Source: Prevotella sp. (GTDB lineage Bacteria; Bacteroidota; Bacteroidia; Bacteroidales; Bacteroidaceae). From it: 64,000 nucleotides of DNA. Every line of letters begins with the position of its first letter. The stretch's first letter is position 1. The stretch spans positions 24,254 through 88,253 of the forward strand of contig JAEETD010000002.1 in assembly GCA_016290175.1 (NCBI GenBank), in the 5' to 3' direction. Positions 8,411-19,665 of this stretch are shown piece after piece. The notes beneath the pieces are model-generated. The model did not search any database. It was given only the letters and a program-made list of their open reading frames with translations, and had not been told where the DNA came from. A program made the position numbers and the translations under genes.

Positions 8411-9205
8411 ATGGAGACAGAAGGATTAGTACTACGCACGGAAGGGCTCGTGAAACGGTATGGCAAGCGTACCGTTGTGAACGATGTGAGCTTCAATGTG
8501 AAGCAGGGTGAGATCGTTGGTCTGCTGGGACCAAACGGTGCAGGAAAGACCACCTCGTTTTATATGACCACAGGTCTGATTGTGCCTAATGGCGGACATA
8601 TCTATCTTGGCGACGAGGATGTGACGAAATACCCTGTGTTCAAGCGTGCCCGTGCGGGTATCGGCTATCTGGCCCAGGAGGCTTCGGTGTTCCGCAAGAT
8701 GAGTGTGGAGGACAATATCCTCTCGGTGCTGGAGATGACGGGTAAGCCCCGTGACTATCAGCTGGAGAAACTGGAGGACCTGATCAAGGAGTTCCGTCTG
8801 GGTAAGGTGCGCAAGAACAAGGGTGACCAGCTTTCTGGCGGTGAGCGAAGAAGGACGGAGATAGCCCGATGCCTGGCTATCGAGCCGAAGTTCATCATGC
8901 TTGACGAGCCTTTTGCGGGCGTCGACCCCATCGCTGTGGAGGATATCCAGCAGATCGTGTGGAAGCTGAAGTACAGGAACATCGGTATCCTGATTACCGA
9001 CCATAACGTGGATGAGACGCTGACCATCACCGATCGTGCCTACCTGTTGTTCGAGGGCCGTATCCTGTTCCAGGGTTCACCTGAGGAATTGGCGGAGAAC
9101 AAGATCGTGAGGGAGAAGTACCTGACGAACTCGTTCGTGCTGCGTAAGAAGGATTTCCAGTTGATGGAAGAAGAACGCAAGGCAAAGGAAGAAGCAGAAC
9201 AGTAG
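8411..9205 (+). CDS. lptB: LPS export ABC transporter ATPase LptB
   Basis: 264 residues from the ATG at 8411; the track's start at 8399 is a TTG inside the promoter box. Walker [14 protein letters not shown], signature [15 protein letters not shown] and Walker [14 protein letters not shown], plus the [10 protein letters not shown]-loop, are characteristic of LptB, which powers extraction of lipopolysaccharide from the inner membrane through LptFG. A C-terminal extension rich in Lys/Glu ([16 protein letters not shown]) follows the usual LptB end. Monocistronic by appearance. Confidence 0.95.
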   Translation: METEGLVLRTEGLVKRYGKRTVVNDVSFNVKQGEIVGLLGPNGAGKTTSFYMTTGLIVPNGGHIYLGDEDVTKYPVFKRARAGIGYLAQEASVFRKMSVEDNILSVLEMTGKPRDYQLEKLEDLIKEFRLGKVRKNKGDQLSGGERRRTEIARCLAIEPKFIMLDEPFAGVDPIAVEDIQQIVWKLKYRNIGILITDHNVDETLTITDRAYLLFEGRILFQGSPEELAENKIVREKYLTNSFVLRKKDFQLMEEERKAKEEAEQ

Positions 9206-9211
9206 TAAAGT

Positions 9212-9241
9212 GGAGTTAAAGAGGAGTTAAAGGGACAAATG
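9212..9241. repeat. GGAGTTAAA repeat block, copy 1
   Basis: GGAGTTAAA then GAGGAGTTAAAGGGACAAATG, 6 bp after the lptB stop. A longer relative at 45442 has four GGAGTTAAA units followed by GGGGCAAATGTTTTG, and the 3' end of ftsH carries GAGGAGTTAAAGGGACAA. Confidence 0.7.
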
Positions 9242-9330
9242 TTTGGTGGAAAGAAGGCGCGAAACGTTAAAAAATAACAAGAGAACGTTATTTTGTTTGC
9301 TTTTCACGCTTCATTTTCCCTTTTTTGTTG

Positions 9331-9338
9331 TACTTTTG
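9331..9338 (+). promoter_or_regulatory. Promoter -7 box of tig
   Basis: TACTTTTG, 44 bp before the tig ATG. The leader contains TATATAATAAGGTATAAAG, also found before the pseudouridine synthase gene and downstream of the promoter at 29768. Confidence 0.78.
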
Positions 9339-9382
9339 CACCTCAATTTTTGAATGTATTATATAATAAGGTATAAAGAAAG

Positions 9383-10741
9383 ATGAAAATTACATTTGAT
9401 TGCCCTGATAAGATCAATGGCGTGCTGACCATGACCATTGAGCCAGCTGACTATCAGGAGAAGGTCGAGAAGACCCTGAAAGACTATCGCAAGAAGGCCC
9501 AGGTGCCTGGCTTCCGTCCAGGTATGGTTCCCATGGGTATGATCAAGAAGCAGTACGGCACTGCCGTTAAGGTGGACGAGGTGAATCGCCTGATGGGCGA
9601 GAAGCTCTACGAATATGTGCGTGAGAACAAGATCCAGATGCTTGGTGAGCCCCTGCCCAGCGACAAGCAGCAGCCACAGGACTTCGAGAAGGACGGTGAG
9701 ATGACTTTCGTGTTCGACATTGCTGTGGCTCCCGAGTTCAAGGCAGCCCTGAGCGGTAAGGATAAGATTGCTTATTATACGATTGACGTTGACGATAAAC
9801 TCATCGACCAGCAGGTGCAGATGTATGCATCTCAGGGTGGTGAGTTCGTAAAGGCCGAGGTGTTCAGTGGTAACGACACCATCACTGGTGACCTGCGCCA
9901 GCTCGACGAAAAGGGTAACACCCTCGAAGGTGGTATCACCACGGAGAGCGGTATGATCATGCCCGCCTATATCAAGGAAGACAAGCAGAAGAAACTCTTC
10001 GATGGCTGTAAGCCCGGTGATATCATCACCTTCAATCCCAAGAAGGCCTATCCCGACAATGATGCTGAGGTGGCTGCCCTGCTGAAGGTGAAGAAGGAAG
10101 ACATTGCCGATGTGAACAGCGATTTCTCGTTCCAGGTGACGGAGATCCGCCATTTCCAGCCCGCTGAGGTTGACCAGAAACTCTTTGACCGTGTGTTTGG
10201 TGAGGGTACTGTGAAGGACGAGAAGGCTTTCCGTGAGAAGATCGCCGAGCAGCTGAAGGCTCAGTTTGTTGGCAGCAGCGATTATAAGTTCATGCAGGAC
10301 GTACGCGCTCATCTGGAGAAGAAGGTGGGTAAGCTCGAGTTCCCCGAGGCCCTGTTGAAGCGTGTGATGCTGCAGAACAACAAGGACAAGGGTGCCGACT
10401 ATGTGGAGAAGAACTTCGAGGGCAGCATCAAGGAACTTGCCTGGCACCTCATCAAGGAGCAGATCGTGGCTGCTCAGGAGATCAAGATCGAGGATGAGGA
10501 TGTGAAGCGTGTGGCCCGTGAGGCTGTTCGTGCACAGTTCGCCCAGTATGGTATGTCAAATGTGCCCGATGACGTGCTCGACAACTATGCCGAGGAGCAG
10601 TTGAAGAAGCGCGAGAACATCGATGGCTTTGTTGACCGCGCCGTTGATCTGAAACTGACCGAAAAGCTCAAGACAGTTGTCAAACTGGACGAAAAAACGG
10701 TCACTTTAGACGAGTTTAATAAGATGATGGAGGGAAAATAA
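9383..10741 (+). CDS. tig: Trigger factor (ribosome-associated chaperone and prolyl isomerase)
   Basis: 452 residues. The ribosome-binding signature (GFRPGMVP, about residues 43-50) is clear; the middle FKBP-like region is divergent, as usual in Bacteroidales; the long helical C-terminal chaperone domain fills about 250-440 (FREKIAEQLKAQFVG, DNYAEEQLKKRENIDGFVDRAV). It binds nascent chains at the ribosome exit. It has its own promoter and precedes clpP-clpX, the common bacterial tig-clpP-clpX order, here with a separate clpP promoter. Confidence 0.94.
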   Translation: MKITFDCPDKINGVLTMTIEPADYQEKVEKTLKDYRKKAQVPGFRPGMVPMGMIKKQYGTAVKVDEVNRLMGEKLYEYVRENKIQMLGEPLPSDKQQPQDFEKDGEMTFVFDIAVAPEFKAALSGKDKIAYYTIDVDDKLIDQQVQMYASQGGEFVKAEVFSGNDTITGDLRQLDEKGNTLEGGITTESGMIMPAYIKEDKQKKLFDGCKPGDIITFNPKKAYPDNDAEVAALLKVKKEDIADVNSDFSFQVTEIRHFQPAEVDQKLFDRVFGEGTVKDEKAFREKIAEQLKAQFVGSSDYKFMQDVRAHLEKKVGKLEFPEALLKRVMLQNNKDKGADYVEKNFEGSIKELAWHLIKEQIVAAQEIKIEDEDVKRVAREAVRAQFAQYGMSNVPDDVLDNYAEEQLKKRENIDGFVDRAVDLKLTEKLKTVVKLDEKTVTLDEFNKMMEGK

Positions 10742-10795
10742 GTATTTTTACGAAAAAATAACTCCTTTTTTTGAAGGGTTATCGACTTTTTTTCT

Positions 10796-10803
10796 TATCT
10801 TTG
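10796..10803 (+). promoter_or_regulatory. Promoter -7 box of clpP-clpX
   Basis: TATCTTTG, 83 bp before the clpP ATG. The predicted leader includes the degenerate heptamer array at 10848-10882. Confidence 0.72.
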
Positions 10804-10847
10804 TGTCCCAATCACGAGGTAAAAAGGTCGAAAACCCTTTTTTAGTG

Positions 10848-10882
10848 GTGAAAAGTGAGTAGTGAAAAGTAAATAGTGAAAT
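10848..10882. repeat. Degenerate heptamer array x5 in the clpP leader
   Basis: GTGAAAA-GTGAGTA-GTGAAAA-GTAAATA-GTGAAAT, ending 4 bp before the clpP ATG. It is A-rich, without a strong Shine-Dalgarno, and matches arrays placed before other start codons here. Confidence 0.8.
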
Positions 10883-10886
10883 AGTT

Positions 10887-11564
10887 ATGAAGCTTATGAA
10901 GAATGATTTTAGGAAATATGCCGTAGGGCATTTAGGCATGGATGGCCTGACACTCGACGAGGTGATGCAGGCACAGGCACAGTATCTGAATCCGTATATC
11001 CTTGAGGAGCGTCAGTTGAACGTGACGCAGATGGATGTGTTCTCCCGTTTGATGATGGACCGTATCATCTTCCTGGGTACCCAGATTGACGACTATACCG
11101 CCAATACATTGCAGGCTCAGTTGTTGTATCTCGATTCCGTTGATTCCGGCAAGGATATCAGCATCTATATCAACTCGCCTGGTGGCAGTGTGACAGCCGG
11201 TCTCGGCATCTACGATACCATGCAGTTCATCTCCAGCGACGTGGCTACCATTTGTACAGGTATGGCCGCCTCGATGGGTGCTGTGCTGCTCGTGGCCGGT
11301 ACCGAGGGCAAGCGTTCGGCACTGCCTCATAGCCGTGTGATGATTCACCAGCCCCTCGGCGGTGTACAGGGCCAAGCCTCTGATATTGAGATTGAGGCCA
11401 AGGAGATCCTGAAGTTCAAGAAAGAACTCTACACGATCATCTCCGAGCACTCCCACACACCGTATGACAAGGTATATGCCGACTCCGACCGTAACTACTG
11501 GATGACGGCTGAGGAGGCCAAGGCCTACGGTATGATAGACAATGTCCTCACAAGAAAGAAATAA
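10887..11564 (+). CDS. clpP: ATP-dependent Clp protease proteolytic subunit ClpP
   Basis: 225 residues. The catalytic Ser is in [11 protein letters not shown], the His in [19 protein letters not shown], and the glycine-rich oxyanion strand in [17 protein letters not shown] tetradecameric serine protease chamber working with ClpX. The N-terminal extension (about 30 residues before the typical core) is longer than in E. coli and may include a propeptide. The stop overlaps the clpX start (TAATG). Confidence 0.96.
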   Translation: MKLMKNDFRKYAVGHLGMDGLTLDEVMQAQAQYLNPYILEERQLNVTQMDVFSRLMMDRIIFLGTQIDDYTANTLQAQLLYLDSVDSGKDISIYINSPGGSVTAGLGIYDTMQFISSDVATICTGMAASMGAVLLVAGTEGKRSALPHSRVMIHQPLGGVQGQASDIEIEAKEILKFKKELYTIISEHSHTPYDKVYADSDRNYWMTAEEAKAYGMIDNVLTRKK

Positions 11565-12796
11565 TGGTGAAGAAAGTATGTAACTTCTGCGGAAGAACGG
11601 AAAGAGAGTGCAGGTTGCTCATCACGGGTGTGAACGGCAATATCTGCGAGATCTGCGCTGAGCAGGCTTACCGTATTGTGCAGGAGAATCTTGCAAATGC
11701 TCCCCAGGCAGGTGGCAAGAACGGCAAGCCCAAGACGAAGGCCGTTCCCAAGCCCGTGGAGATAAAGAACTATCTGGACCAGTATGTGATCGGTCAGGAC
11801 CAGGCCAAGCGCTTTCTCTCCGTGGCCGTCTATAATCATTATAAGCGGTTGCAGCAGCCCGAGGACAAAGATGGCGTGGAGATCGAGAAGAGCAATATCA
11901 TCATGGTAGGCTCAACAGGTACGGGTAAGACCCTGCTGGCGCGCACGATTGCCAAATTGCTGGATGTGCCCTTCACCATAGTCGATGCCACTGTGTTCAC
12001 CGAGGCCGGTTATGTGGGCGAGGATGTGGAGAGCATTCTGACACGTCTGTTGCAGGTGGCCGACTACGACGTGGCAGCAGCCCAGAGAGGTATCGTTTTC
12101 ATCGACGAGATCGACAAGATAGCCCGTAAAAGCGATAATCCCTCCATCACGCGTGACGTGAGCGGTGAGGGCGTGCAGCAGGGATTGCTCAAGCTGCTGG
12201 AGGGCACCAATGTCAACGTACCGCCCAAGGGCGGACGTAAGCATCCTGATCAGGACTATATCTCTGTGGATACGAGGAATATCCTCTTTATCTGCGGTGG
12301 TGCCTTCGACGGGATTGAGCGTAAGATAGCCCAGCGTATGAATACGCATGTTGTGGGTTATAACTCTGTGCAGAATGTTGCGAAAATTGATAAAGAAAAT
12401 CTGATGCAGTATGTGGTGCCTCAGGATTTGAAGTCGTTCGGACTGATACCAGAAATCATCGGTCGTCTCCCCGTGCTGACCTACCTGAACCCGCTCGATC
12501 GTGAGGCTTTGGAAAAGATTCTCATCGAGCCGAAGAATTCCATCGTAAAGCAATATGAAAAGCTGTTTGAGATGGATGGTATCAAACTGACGTTTACGCC
12601 TGAGGCCCTGAAGGTGATTGTTGATAAGGCGGTGGAATACAAACTCGGTGCCCGTGGCCTGCGTTCAATCGTAGAGACGGTGATGATGGATACGATGTTT
12701 GAGATTCCGTCGAAGAGAGTAAAGAAATTTGAAGTTACAGCCAAGTATGCGTTGCAACAACTGGAGAAGTCGCAGCTGCATCGGCTGGCATCCTGA
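11564..12796 (+). CDS. clpX: ATP-dependent Clp protease ATPase subunit ClpX
   Basis: 410 residues. A C4 zinc-binding domain ([12 protein letters not shown] ... CEICAEQA) is followed by the AAA+ module with Walker [13 protein letters not shown], Walker [13 protein letters not shown] and the RKHPDQDY segment. Unfolds substrates and feeds them to ClpP. Overlaps clpP by one base, so production is probably coupled. Confidence 0.97.
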   Translation: MVKKVCNFCGRTERECRLLITGVNGNICEICAEQAYRIVQENLANAPQAGGKNGKPKTKAVPKPVEIKNYLDQYVIGQDQAKRFLSVAVYNHYKRLQQPEDKDGVEIEKSNIIMVGSTGTGKTLLARTIAKLLDVPFTIVDATVFTEAGYVGEDVESILTRLLQVADYDVAAAQRGIVFIDEIDKIARKSDNPSITRDVSGEGVQQGLLKLLEGTNVNVPPKGGRKHPDQDYISVDTRNILFICGGAFDGIERKIAQRMNTHVVGYNSVQNVAKIDKENLMQYVVPQDLKSFGLIPEIIGRLPVLTYLNPLDREALEKILIEPKNSIVKQYEKLFEMDGIKLTFTPEALKVIVDKAVEYKLGARGLRSIVETVMMDTMFEIPSKRVKKFEVTAKYALQQLEKSQLHRLAS

Positions 12797-12846
12797 GATA
12801 CAGACAGCTACAAGCCTATTACATTAACGAAAGAAGGAAAAATGAT

Positions 12847-15030
12847 ATGACGAAAAAAGCCAATCTGCATGAAGCACTGAAGAAGTATTTCGGCTTTGAC
12901 AAATTCAAAGGTGACCAGGAGAAAATCATCCAGAGTCTGTTGGATGGAAAGGATACCTTTGTACTGATGCCCACAGGCGGCGGCAAGTCGCTCTGCTATC
13001 AGCTGCCCTCGCTGCTGATGGACGGCGTTGCCATCGTGATATCGCCGTTGATTGCCCTGATGAAGAATCAGGTGGACTTCATCTCACAGCTGAGTGAGCA
13101 TGAGGGGACAGCCCATTACCTGAACTCGTCGCTGAACAAGGCGGCCATTGATCAGGTGAAGACAGATATTCAGGCAGGCATCACCAAATTGCTGTACGTT
13201 GCACCTGAGTCGCTTACAAAAGAGGAGAATGTGGAGTTCCTCAAATCGGTGAAGATATCATTTTATGCCGTCGACGAGGCCCATTGTATATCGGAGTGGG
13301 GTCATGACTTCCGTCCGGAATACCGTCGTATTCGTCCGATCGTGAACGAGATCGGACAGGCGCCCATCATTGCGCTGACGGCGACGGCCACTGACAAGGT
13401 ACGATCGGATATCAAGAAGAACCTGGGTATCATGGACGCCAAGGAGTTCAAGAGCTCGTTTAACCGTCCGAACCTCTATTATGAGGTACGTTCCAAGACG
13501 AAGGATGTCGACAAGGATATTATCCGTTTTATCAAGCAGCATCCAGGCAAGAGCGGCATTATCTACTGTCTCTCGCGTAAGAAAGTGGAGGAGTTGGCGG
13601 CCATCCTCAGGGCCAATGACATCAAGGCGGCGGCCTATCATGCCGGACTCGATTCACCCACCCGTACCCAGACACAGGATGATTTCCTGATGGAGAATAT
13701 CGATGTAATCGTGGCCACCATCGCTTTTGGCATGGGTATTGACAAACCCGATGTGCGTTTTGTCATCCATTACGACATACCTAAGTCGCTTGAAGGCTAT
13801 TACCAGGAAACGGGCCGCGCCGGTCGTGATGGCGGTGAGGGCATCTGTCTGGCCTTCTATTCGAGCAAGGATCTCGATAAGTTGGAGAAATTCATGGAGG
13901 GCAAGCCCGTGGCCGAACAGGATATCGGTCGTCAGTTGCTCGTGGAGACGGCAGCATACGCCGAGACAAGTGTCTGCCGGAGAAAGATGCTGTTGCATTA
14001 TTTCGGAGAGATTTACGACCGCGAGAACTGTGGCAACTGCGATAACTGTCTGCATCCGAAGACGAAGATCGAAGCCATGAACCAGTTGGTGACCGTGTTA
14101 CAGGTGATTCAGCGCATCAAGGAGAACTTCCGCTCAGACTATGTGATAGATTTCATTATCGGCAAGGAGACAGAGGAGATTATAGCCCACAAACACCATG
14201 AGTACGATGAGTTCGGCATCGGTGAGGATGATGACCCGAAGATCTGGAACCCCGTGATCCGACAGGCACTGCTCATGGGCTATCTGAAGAAGGAAGTAGA
14301 GAACTACGGTATCCTGAAGATTACTTCTGCAGGCAAGAAATTCCTGAAGGCTCCGCAGTCGTTCATGATTGTGAAGGACGCTGAGTTCAGTGATGAGGTG
14401 GATGGCGGTGGCGACCACGAAGGTGCGGCTGGTGCCCTTGATCCCACGTTGGCTGCCATGCTGCGTGACCTGCGTAAGAAGGTGTCCAAGAGGATGGAAC
14501 GTCCGCCATATGTTATCTTCCAGGATGTGAGCATTGACCAGATGGCCACCGACTATCCCGTGACGCTCGAAGAACTGAAGAATATCCAGGGTGTGGGCGA
14601 AGGAAAGGTGAAACAGCCTTACGCCAAGGAGTTTGTAGACCTCATCAAGAAATACTGCGATGAGAACGAGATAGAGCGTCAGGTGGACCTGCGCGTGCGT
14701 ACGGTGGCCAAGAAATCGATGCTGAAGGTGAAGATCATCCAGAGCATTGACCGTCAGGTGGCTCTCGATGATATCGCCAATGCCCAGGGCATCGACTTCG
14801 ATGAGCTCCTCTCGGAGATCGAGGCCATCGTCTATAGTGGTACCAAACTGAATATCGACTATTTCCTTGAAGAGGTGATGGACGAGGATCATATCGATGA
14901 TATCTATGATTATTTCGCCGAGTCGGATACCGACCGTCTGAGTGTGGCCCAGGATGAGTTGGGCGGTGAGTATTCGGAAGATGAAATCAGGCTCGTCCGT
15001 ATCAAGTTCCTTTCGGAAATGGCGAATTAA
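12847..15030 (+). CDS. recQ: ATP-dependent DNA helicase RecQ
   Basis: 727 residues, longer than E. coli RecQ. Helicase core: Walker A MPTGGGKSLCYQLP, motif II AVDEAHCISEWGHDFRPEY, motif VI QETGRAGRDG. Then the RecQ zinc domain (CRRKMLLHYFGE ... CGNCDNC), a winged-helix RQC region (about 410-500), an HRDC-like module (about 535-600, QMATDYPVTLEELKNIQGVGEGK) and an extra C-terminal about 110 residues with a helical HTH look, common in Bacteroidales RecQ. 3'-5' helicase in recombination and replication-fork repair. No strong promoter is visible in the 50 bp after clpX; it may be read from clpPX. Confidence 0.95.
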   Translation: MTKKANLHEALKKYFGFDKFKGDQEKIIQSLLDGKDTFVLMPTGGGKSLCYQLPSLLMDGVAIVISPLIALMKNQVDFISQLSEHEGTAHYLNSSLNKAAIDQVKTDIQAGITKLLYVAPESLTKEENVEFLKSVKISFYAVDEAHCISEWGHDFRPEYRRIRPIVNEIGQAPIIALTATATDKVRSDIKKNLGIMDAKEFKSSFNRPNLYYEVRSKTKDVDKDIIRFIKQHPGKSGIIYCLSRKKVEELAAILRANDIKAAAYHAGLDSPTRTQTQDDFLMENIDVIVATIAFGMGIDKPDVRFVIHYDIPKSLEGYYQETGRAGRDGGEGICLAFYSSKDLDKLEKFMEGKPVAEQDIGRQLLVETAAYAETSVCRRKMLLHYFGEIYDRENCGNCDNCLHPKTKIEAMNQLVTVLQVIQRIKENFRSDYVIDFIIGKETEEIIAHKHHEYDEFGIGEDDDPKIWNPVIRQALLMGYLKKEVENYGILKITSAGKKFLKAPQSFMIVKDAEFSDEVDGGGDHEGAAGALDPTLAAMLRDLRKKVSKRMERPPYVIFQDVSIDQMATDYPVTLEELKNIQGVGEGKVKQPYAKEFVDLIKKYCDENEIERQVDLRVRTVAKKSMLKVKIIQSIDRQVALDDIANAQGIDFDELLSEIEAIVYSGTKLNIDYFLEEVMDEDHIDDIYDYFAESDTDRLSVAQDELGGEYSEDEIRLVRIKFLSEMAN

Positions 15031-15043
15031 AGGTAAAAGGTTA

Positions 15044-16685
<1,642 letters not shown>

Positions 16686-16686
<1 letters not shown>

Positions 16687-16720
16687 TGAATAGTGAAAAG
16701 TGAATAGTCATAAGTGAAAA
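16686..16720. repeat. Heptamer array x5 filling the guaB-ppiC gap
   Basis: GTGAATA-GTGAAAA-GTGAATA-GTCATAA-GTGAAAA. The first G is the last base of the guaB TAG stop and the array ends immediately before the next ATG. The frame of stop codons (TAGTGA) blocks readthrough; the A-rich content may favour initiation at the following ATG. Confidence 0.88.
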
Positions 16721-18217
16721 ATGGTTGAAACTATGAGTAGAGAAATAATGAAGGGTCAGACCATGTGGTGGATGAGAGTGGTAGTGGTACTATTCACTAT
16801 TCACTATTCACTATTCACTGCATCTGCTCAGTCCGATCCGATTATAATGACCATCAACGGTGTGCCTGTGCCCCGTTCTGAGTTCGAGTATTCCTACAAT
16901 AAGAACAATGGTGCTGATGTGATTGACAAGAAAACGGTGGATGAGTATGTGGACCTGTTCATCAATTACAAGTTGAAAGTGGCTGCGGCCCTCGATGCCC
17001 ATTACGATACGCTGACCTCATTCAAACAGGAATATACGATGTATCGTGACCAGCAGGTGCGTCCTACGATGGCCACCGATGCCGATGTGCTCGTGGAGGC
17101 CAGGAAGGTCTATGACCGTGCAAAGGACCAGATCGGTCCCCGTGGCCTGATATTGCCTGCCCATATCCTGATTAAGGTTTCTACGCAGGCTACCCAAGCT
17201 GAGCAGGACGAGGCCAAGCAGCGTATCGACTCTGTCTACAAGGCCCTGAGGAGTGGTGCCGACTTCGCTGACCTGGCCAAGAAGGTGTCTGACGACAAGT
17301 CGACGGCTGTTAACGGTGGACAGTTGCCTTACTGGATTGGTCCGAATCAGGCTTTCAAGGAGTTTGAGGATGCCGCATACGCCCTGCAGACGGGTGAGAT
17401 GAGTCAACCCGTGCTTTCTCCCGCTGGTTGGCATGTGATACAGATGAAGGGTCGTAAGCAGTTGGAACCCTTCGATTCACTGAAGACTCAGATTGTGAAG
17501 AGTATCGAACAGCAGGGTGTCCGCGAACAGATTGCCAAGCAGCGTGTGAAGAGTGAGGTGGACGCCTCTGCCGGCGCCCTCACGGCTGAGAAGGTGATGG
17601 ACCGTCGTGCGGACTCGTTGGCGGCAGCTGATCCTGAGATGAAATACCTGATGAAGGAATACCACGACGGTCTGTTGCTCTATGAGATCAGCAAGCAGAT
17701 GGTCTGGGACAAGGGCAGCACCGATGAGGCTGGTCTGCAGGCCTATTTCAATGATCATAAGAAGGACTATGTGTGGTCGGAGCCCCGTTATAAGGGCATT
17801 GCCTACCACGTGAAGGACAAGGCCGATGTAAAGGCTGTGAAGAACAGTGTGAAGAAATTGCCCTTCGATCAGTGGGCTGATAAGCTGCGTTCTACGTTCA
17901 ATCCTGATTCCGTGGTTCGTATCCGTGTGGAGATCGGTATCTTCAAACCTGGTGACAATGCCCTCGTGGACACGGAAGTCTTCAAGACCGCGCCCAAGAA
18001 CGGGGCAAATGACAAGCAGGCAGCTGTGTTGAAGGATTATCCCATCTCTGCCGTCTATGGTAAGAAACTGAAGCGTCCTGAAAACTATACCGATGTGCGC
18101 GGACAAGTGGTGAACGACTATCAGGATATGTTGGAGAAGGCCTGGGTCTATGACCTGCGACAGAAGTATTCCTTCTCCGTGAATAAGGATGTATTGAAAA
18201 CCGTCAATAAGCATTAA
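16721..18217 (+). CDS. Periplasmic peptidylprolyl isomerase, PpiC/SurA type
   Basis: 498 residues from the first ATG; ATGs at 16733, 16748 and 16763 are also possible. The signal-peptide hydrophobic core (VVVVLFTIHYSLFTASAQ) is partly encoded by four TTCACTA heptamers. The SurA-like N-terminal helical region is followed by a rotamase domain (about 145-250; LPAHILIKV, ADFADLAKKVSDDKSTAVNGGQLPYW, SPAGWHVIQMKGRK). The C-terminal half has no motif I can place. Likely a periplasmic chaperone for outer-membrane proteins, as the next gene is also SurA-like. Variation in heptamer number would shift the reading frame here. Confidence 0.88.
   Translation: MVETMSREIMKGQTMWWMRVVVVLFTIHYSLFTASAQSDPIIMTINGVPVPRSEFEYSYNKNNGADVIDKKTVDEYVDLFINYKLKVAAALDAHYDTLTSFKQEYTMYRDQQVRPTMATDADVLVEARKVYDRAKDQIGPRGLILPAHILIKVSTQATQAEQDEAKQRIDSVYKALRSGADFADLAKKVSDDKSTAVNGGQLPYWIGPNQAFKEFEDAAYALQTGEMSQPVLSPAGWHVIQMKGRKQLEPFDSLKTQIVKSIEQQGVREQIAKQRVKSEVDASAGALTAEKVMDRRADSLAAADPEMKYLMKEYHDGLLLYEISKQMVWDKGSTDEAGLQAYFNDHKKDYVWSEPRYKGIAYHVKDKADVKAVKNSVKKLPFDQWADKLRSTFNPDSVVRIRVEIGIFKPGDNALVDTEVFKTAPKNGANDKQAAVLKDYPISAVYGKKLKRPENYTDVRGQVVNDYQDMLEKAWVYDLRQKYSFSVNKDVLKTVNKH
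16793..16820 (+). repeat. Heptamer array (TTCACTA)x4 inside the ppiC signal peptide
   Basis: Three TTCACTA and one TTCACTG in tandem, encoding FTIHYSLFT. They are the reverse complement of the GTGAATA-type units at 16686-16720, so the gene's 5' end is bracketed by inverted heptamer arrays about 72 bp apart. Confidence 0.88.
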
Positions 18218-18231
18218 TCGTCATTAAATAG

Positions 18232-19662
18232 ATGAAGACAACAAGAAATCTTATCTTTGCCCTCTTCCTGGCCGTGCCCTTCCTGGGTATTGCCTCTATT
18301 CCTCATGCTCCGAAGACGATGTCTGGTCAGGCTCCGGCAGACTCAGCCCTTTCCGTGCCTGAGCATGCCGTGATCGACGAGGTGATCTGGGTGGTAGGCG
18401 ATGAGGCTGTCCTGAAGTCGGATGTGGAAGCCTTGCGTATGCAGGCTGCGATGGAAGGTGTGAAATGGAATGGCGACCCCGACTGTGCCATCCCCGAGCA
18501 GATAGCCGTCAACAAGCTCTTCCTCCATCAGGCCGATATCGACAGTATCGAGGTGACAGAGGCTGATGTGGCTCAGGAGGTGGAACAGCAGATCAGTTAT
18601 TGGTTGGAGATGGTGGACGGTTCCCGTGAGCGTCTCGAGGAATACAAGCACCAGACGATTTCACAGATGCGTCAGGAACTGCGTCAGGAGATGCGTGACC
18701 GTCGTAAGATCCAGAAAATGAAGATGAAACTGGTGGAGGATATCTCCGTGACACCCGCTGATGTACGTCGTTATTTCAATAACTTGCCACAGGATAGTCT
18801 GCCTTATGTGCCTACGGAGGTTGAAGTGCAGATCGTGACGCTGACACCGCGTATCGATCCCGAGGAGATCAACCGTGTGAAGGATGAATTGCGTGACTAT
18901 ACCGATCGTGTGACGAAGGGAGAGACCTCTTTCCAGGCTCTTGCCCGTCTCTATTCCGAAGACCCGGGTTCTGCCCGTCAGGGAGGAGAACTGGGTCTGA
19001 TGGGTCGTGCCACCCTTGATCCTGCATTTGCCGCTGTGGCCTTCAATCTCACCGATCCGAAGAAAATCTCGAAGATTGTGGAGTCGGAGTTCGGTTACCA
19101 TATCATCCAGCTTGTGGAGAAACGTGGTGACAAGGTCAATGTGCGTCATATCCTGAAGAAACCTGTCGTTTCTGATGAGGCTATTGAGAAGGCAATTGGT
19201 CGTCTGGACTCCATTGCGGCAGATATCCGTCAAGAGAAGTTCTCCTTTGAGGAGGCTGCCAGTCTGTTGTCTGACGACAAGGACACCCATAATAACAAAG
19301 GTCTGATGTCGAACACCAATATGCAGACCGGTCGTATTTCTTCGAAGTTCCAGATGCAGGATCTGCCTCAGGAAGTGGCAAAGGTGGTGGATACCATGCA
19401 GGTAGGACAGATTTCACAGGCTTTCCAGATGATTAACCAGCGCGGTAAGACCGTTTGTGCTATTGTAAAACTGAAGAACCGTGTGGAAGGCCATAAGGCT
19501 TCTATCTCAGAGGATTTCCAGGTGATGAAGGATGTGGTACTCAATAAGCGCAATGAGGAGCGCGTTCATCAGTGGGTGGTCGATAAGATCAAGTCGGTCT
19601 ATACCAGGCTGAATGAGAATTACCGGGACTGTAAATTTGAGTACGAGGGATGGTTTAAGTAG
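18232..19662 (+). CDS. SurA-like periplasmic chaperone / peptidylprolyl isomerase
   Basis: 476 residues. Signal peptide about 1-22, then a SurA N-terminal-like domain (VIDEVIWVVGDEAVLKSDVEAL, characteristic of SurA) and two rotamase-like modules (about 200-300, PTEVEVQIVTLTPRI ... YSEDPGSARQGGELGLMGR ... ESEFGYHIIQLVEKRG; about 300-400, VNVRHILKKP). Escorts nascent outer-membrane proteins toward BAM. 14 bp after the first PpiC gene and 3 bp before the OstA-like gene, so it is mid-operon. It is the better SurA candidate of the two paralogs. Confidence 0.92.
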   Translation: MKTTRNLIFALFLAVPFLGIASIPHAPKTMSGQAPADSALSVPEHAVIDEVIWVVGDEAVLKSDVEALRMQAAMEGVKWNGDPDCAIPEQIAVNKLFLHQADIDSIEVTEADVAQEVEQQISYWLEMVDGSRERLEEYKHQTISQMRQELRQEMRDRRKIQKMKMKLVEDISVTPADVRRYFNNLPQDSLPYVPTEVEVQIVTLTPRIDPEEINRVKDELRDYTDRVTKGETSFQALARLYSEDPGSARQGGELGLMGRATLDPAFAAVAFNLTDPKKISKIVESEFGYHIIQLVEKRGDKVNVRHILKKPVVSDEAIEKAIGRLDSIAADIRQEKFSFEEAASLLSDDKDTHNNKGLMSNTNMQTGRISSKFQMQDLPQEVAKVVDTMQVGQISQAFQMINQRGKTVCAIVKLKNRVEGHKASISEDFQVMKDVVLNKRNEERVHQWVVDKIKSVYTRLNENYRDCKFEYEGWFK

Positions 19663-19665
19663 ACG

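Noticed and set aside
9359-10447. 362-codon minus-strand ORF opposite tig
   Set aside because: Shadow of a well-supported gene, with His/Leu-rich composition typical of antisense frames.
10748-10939. Minus-strand ORF with [11 protein letters not shown] before clpP
   Set aside because: Translation of the heptamer array in antisense; appears wherever the array occurs and lies opposite the clpP promoter and leader.
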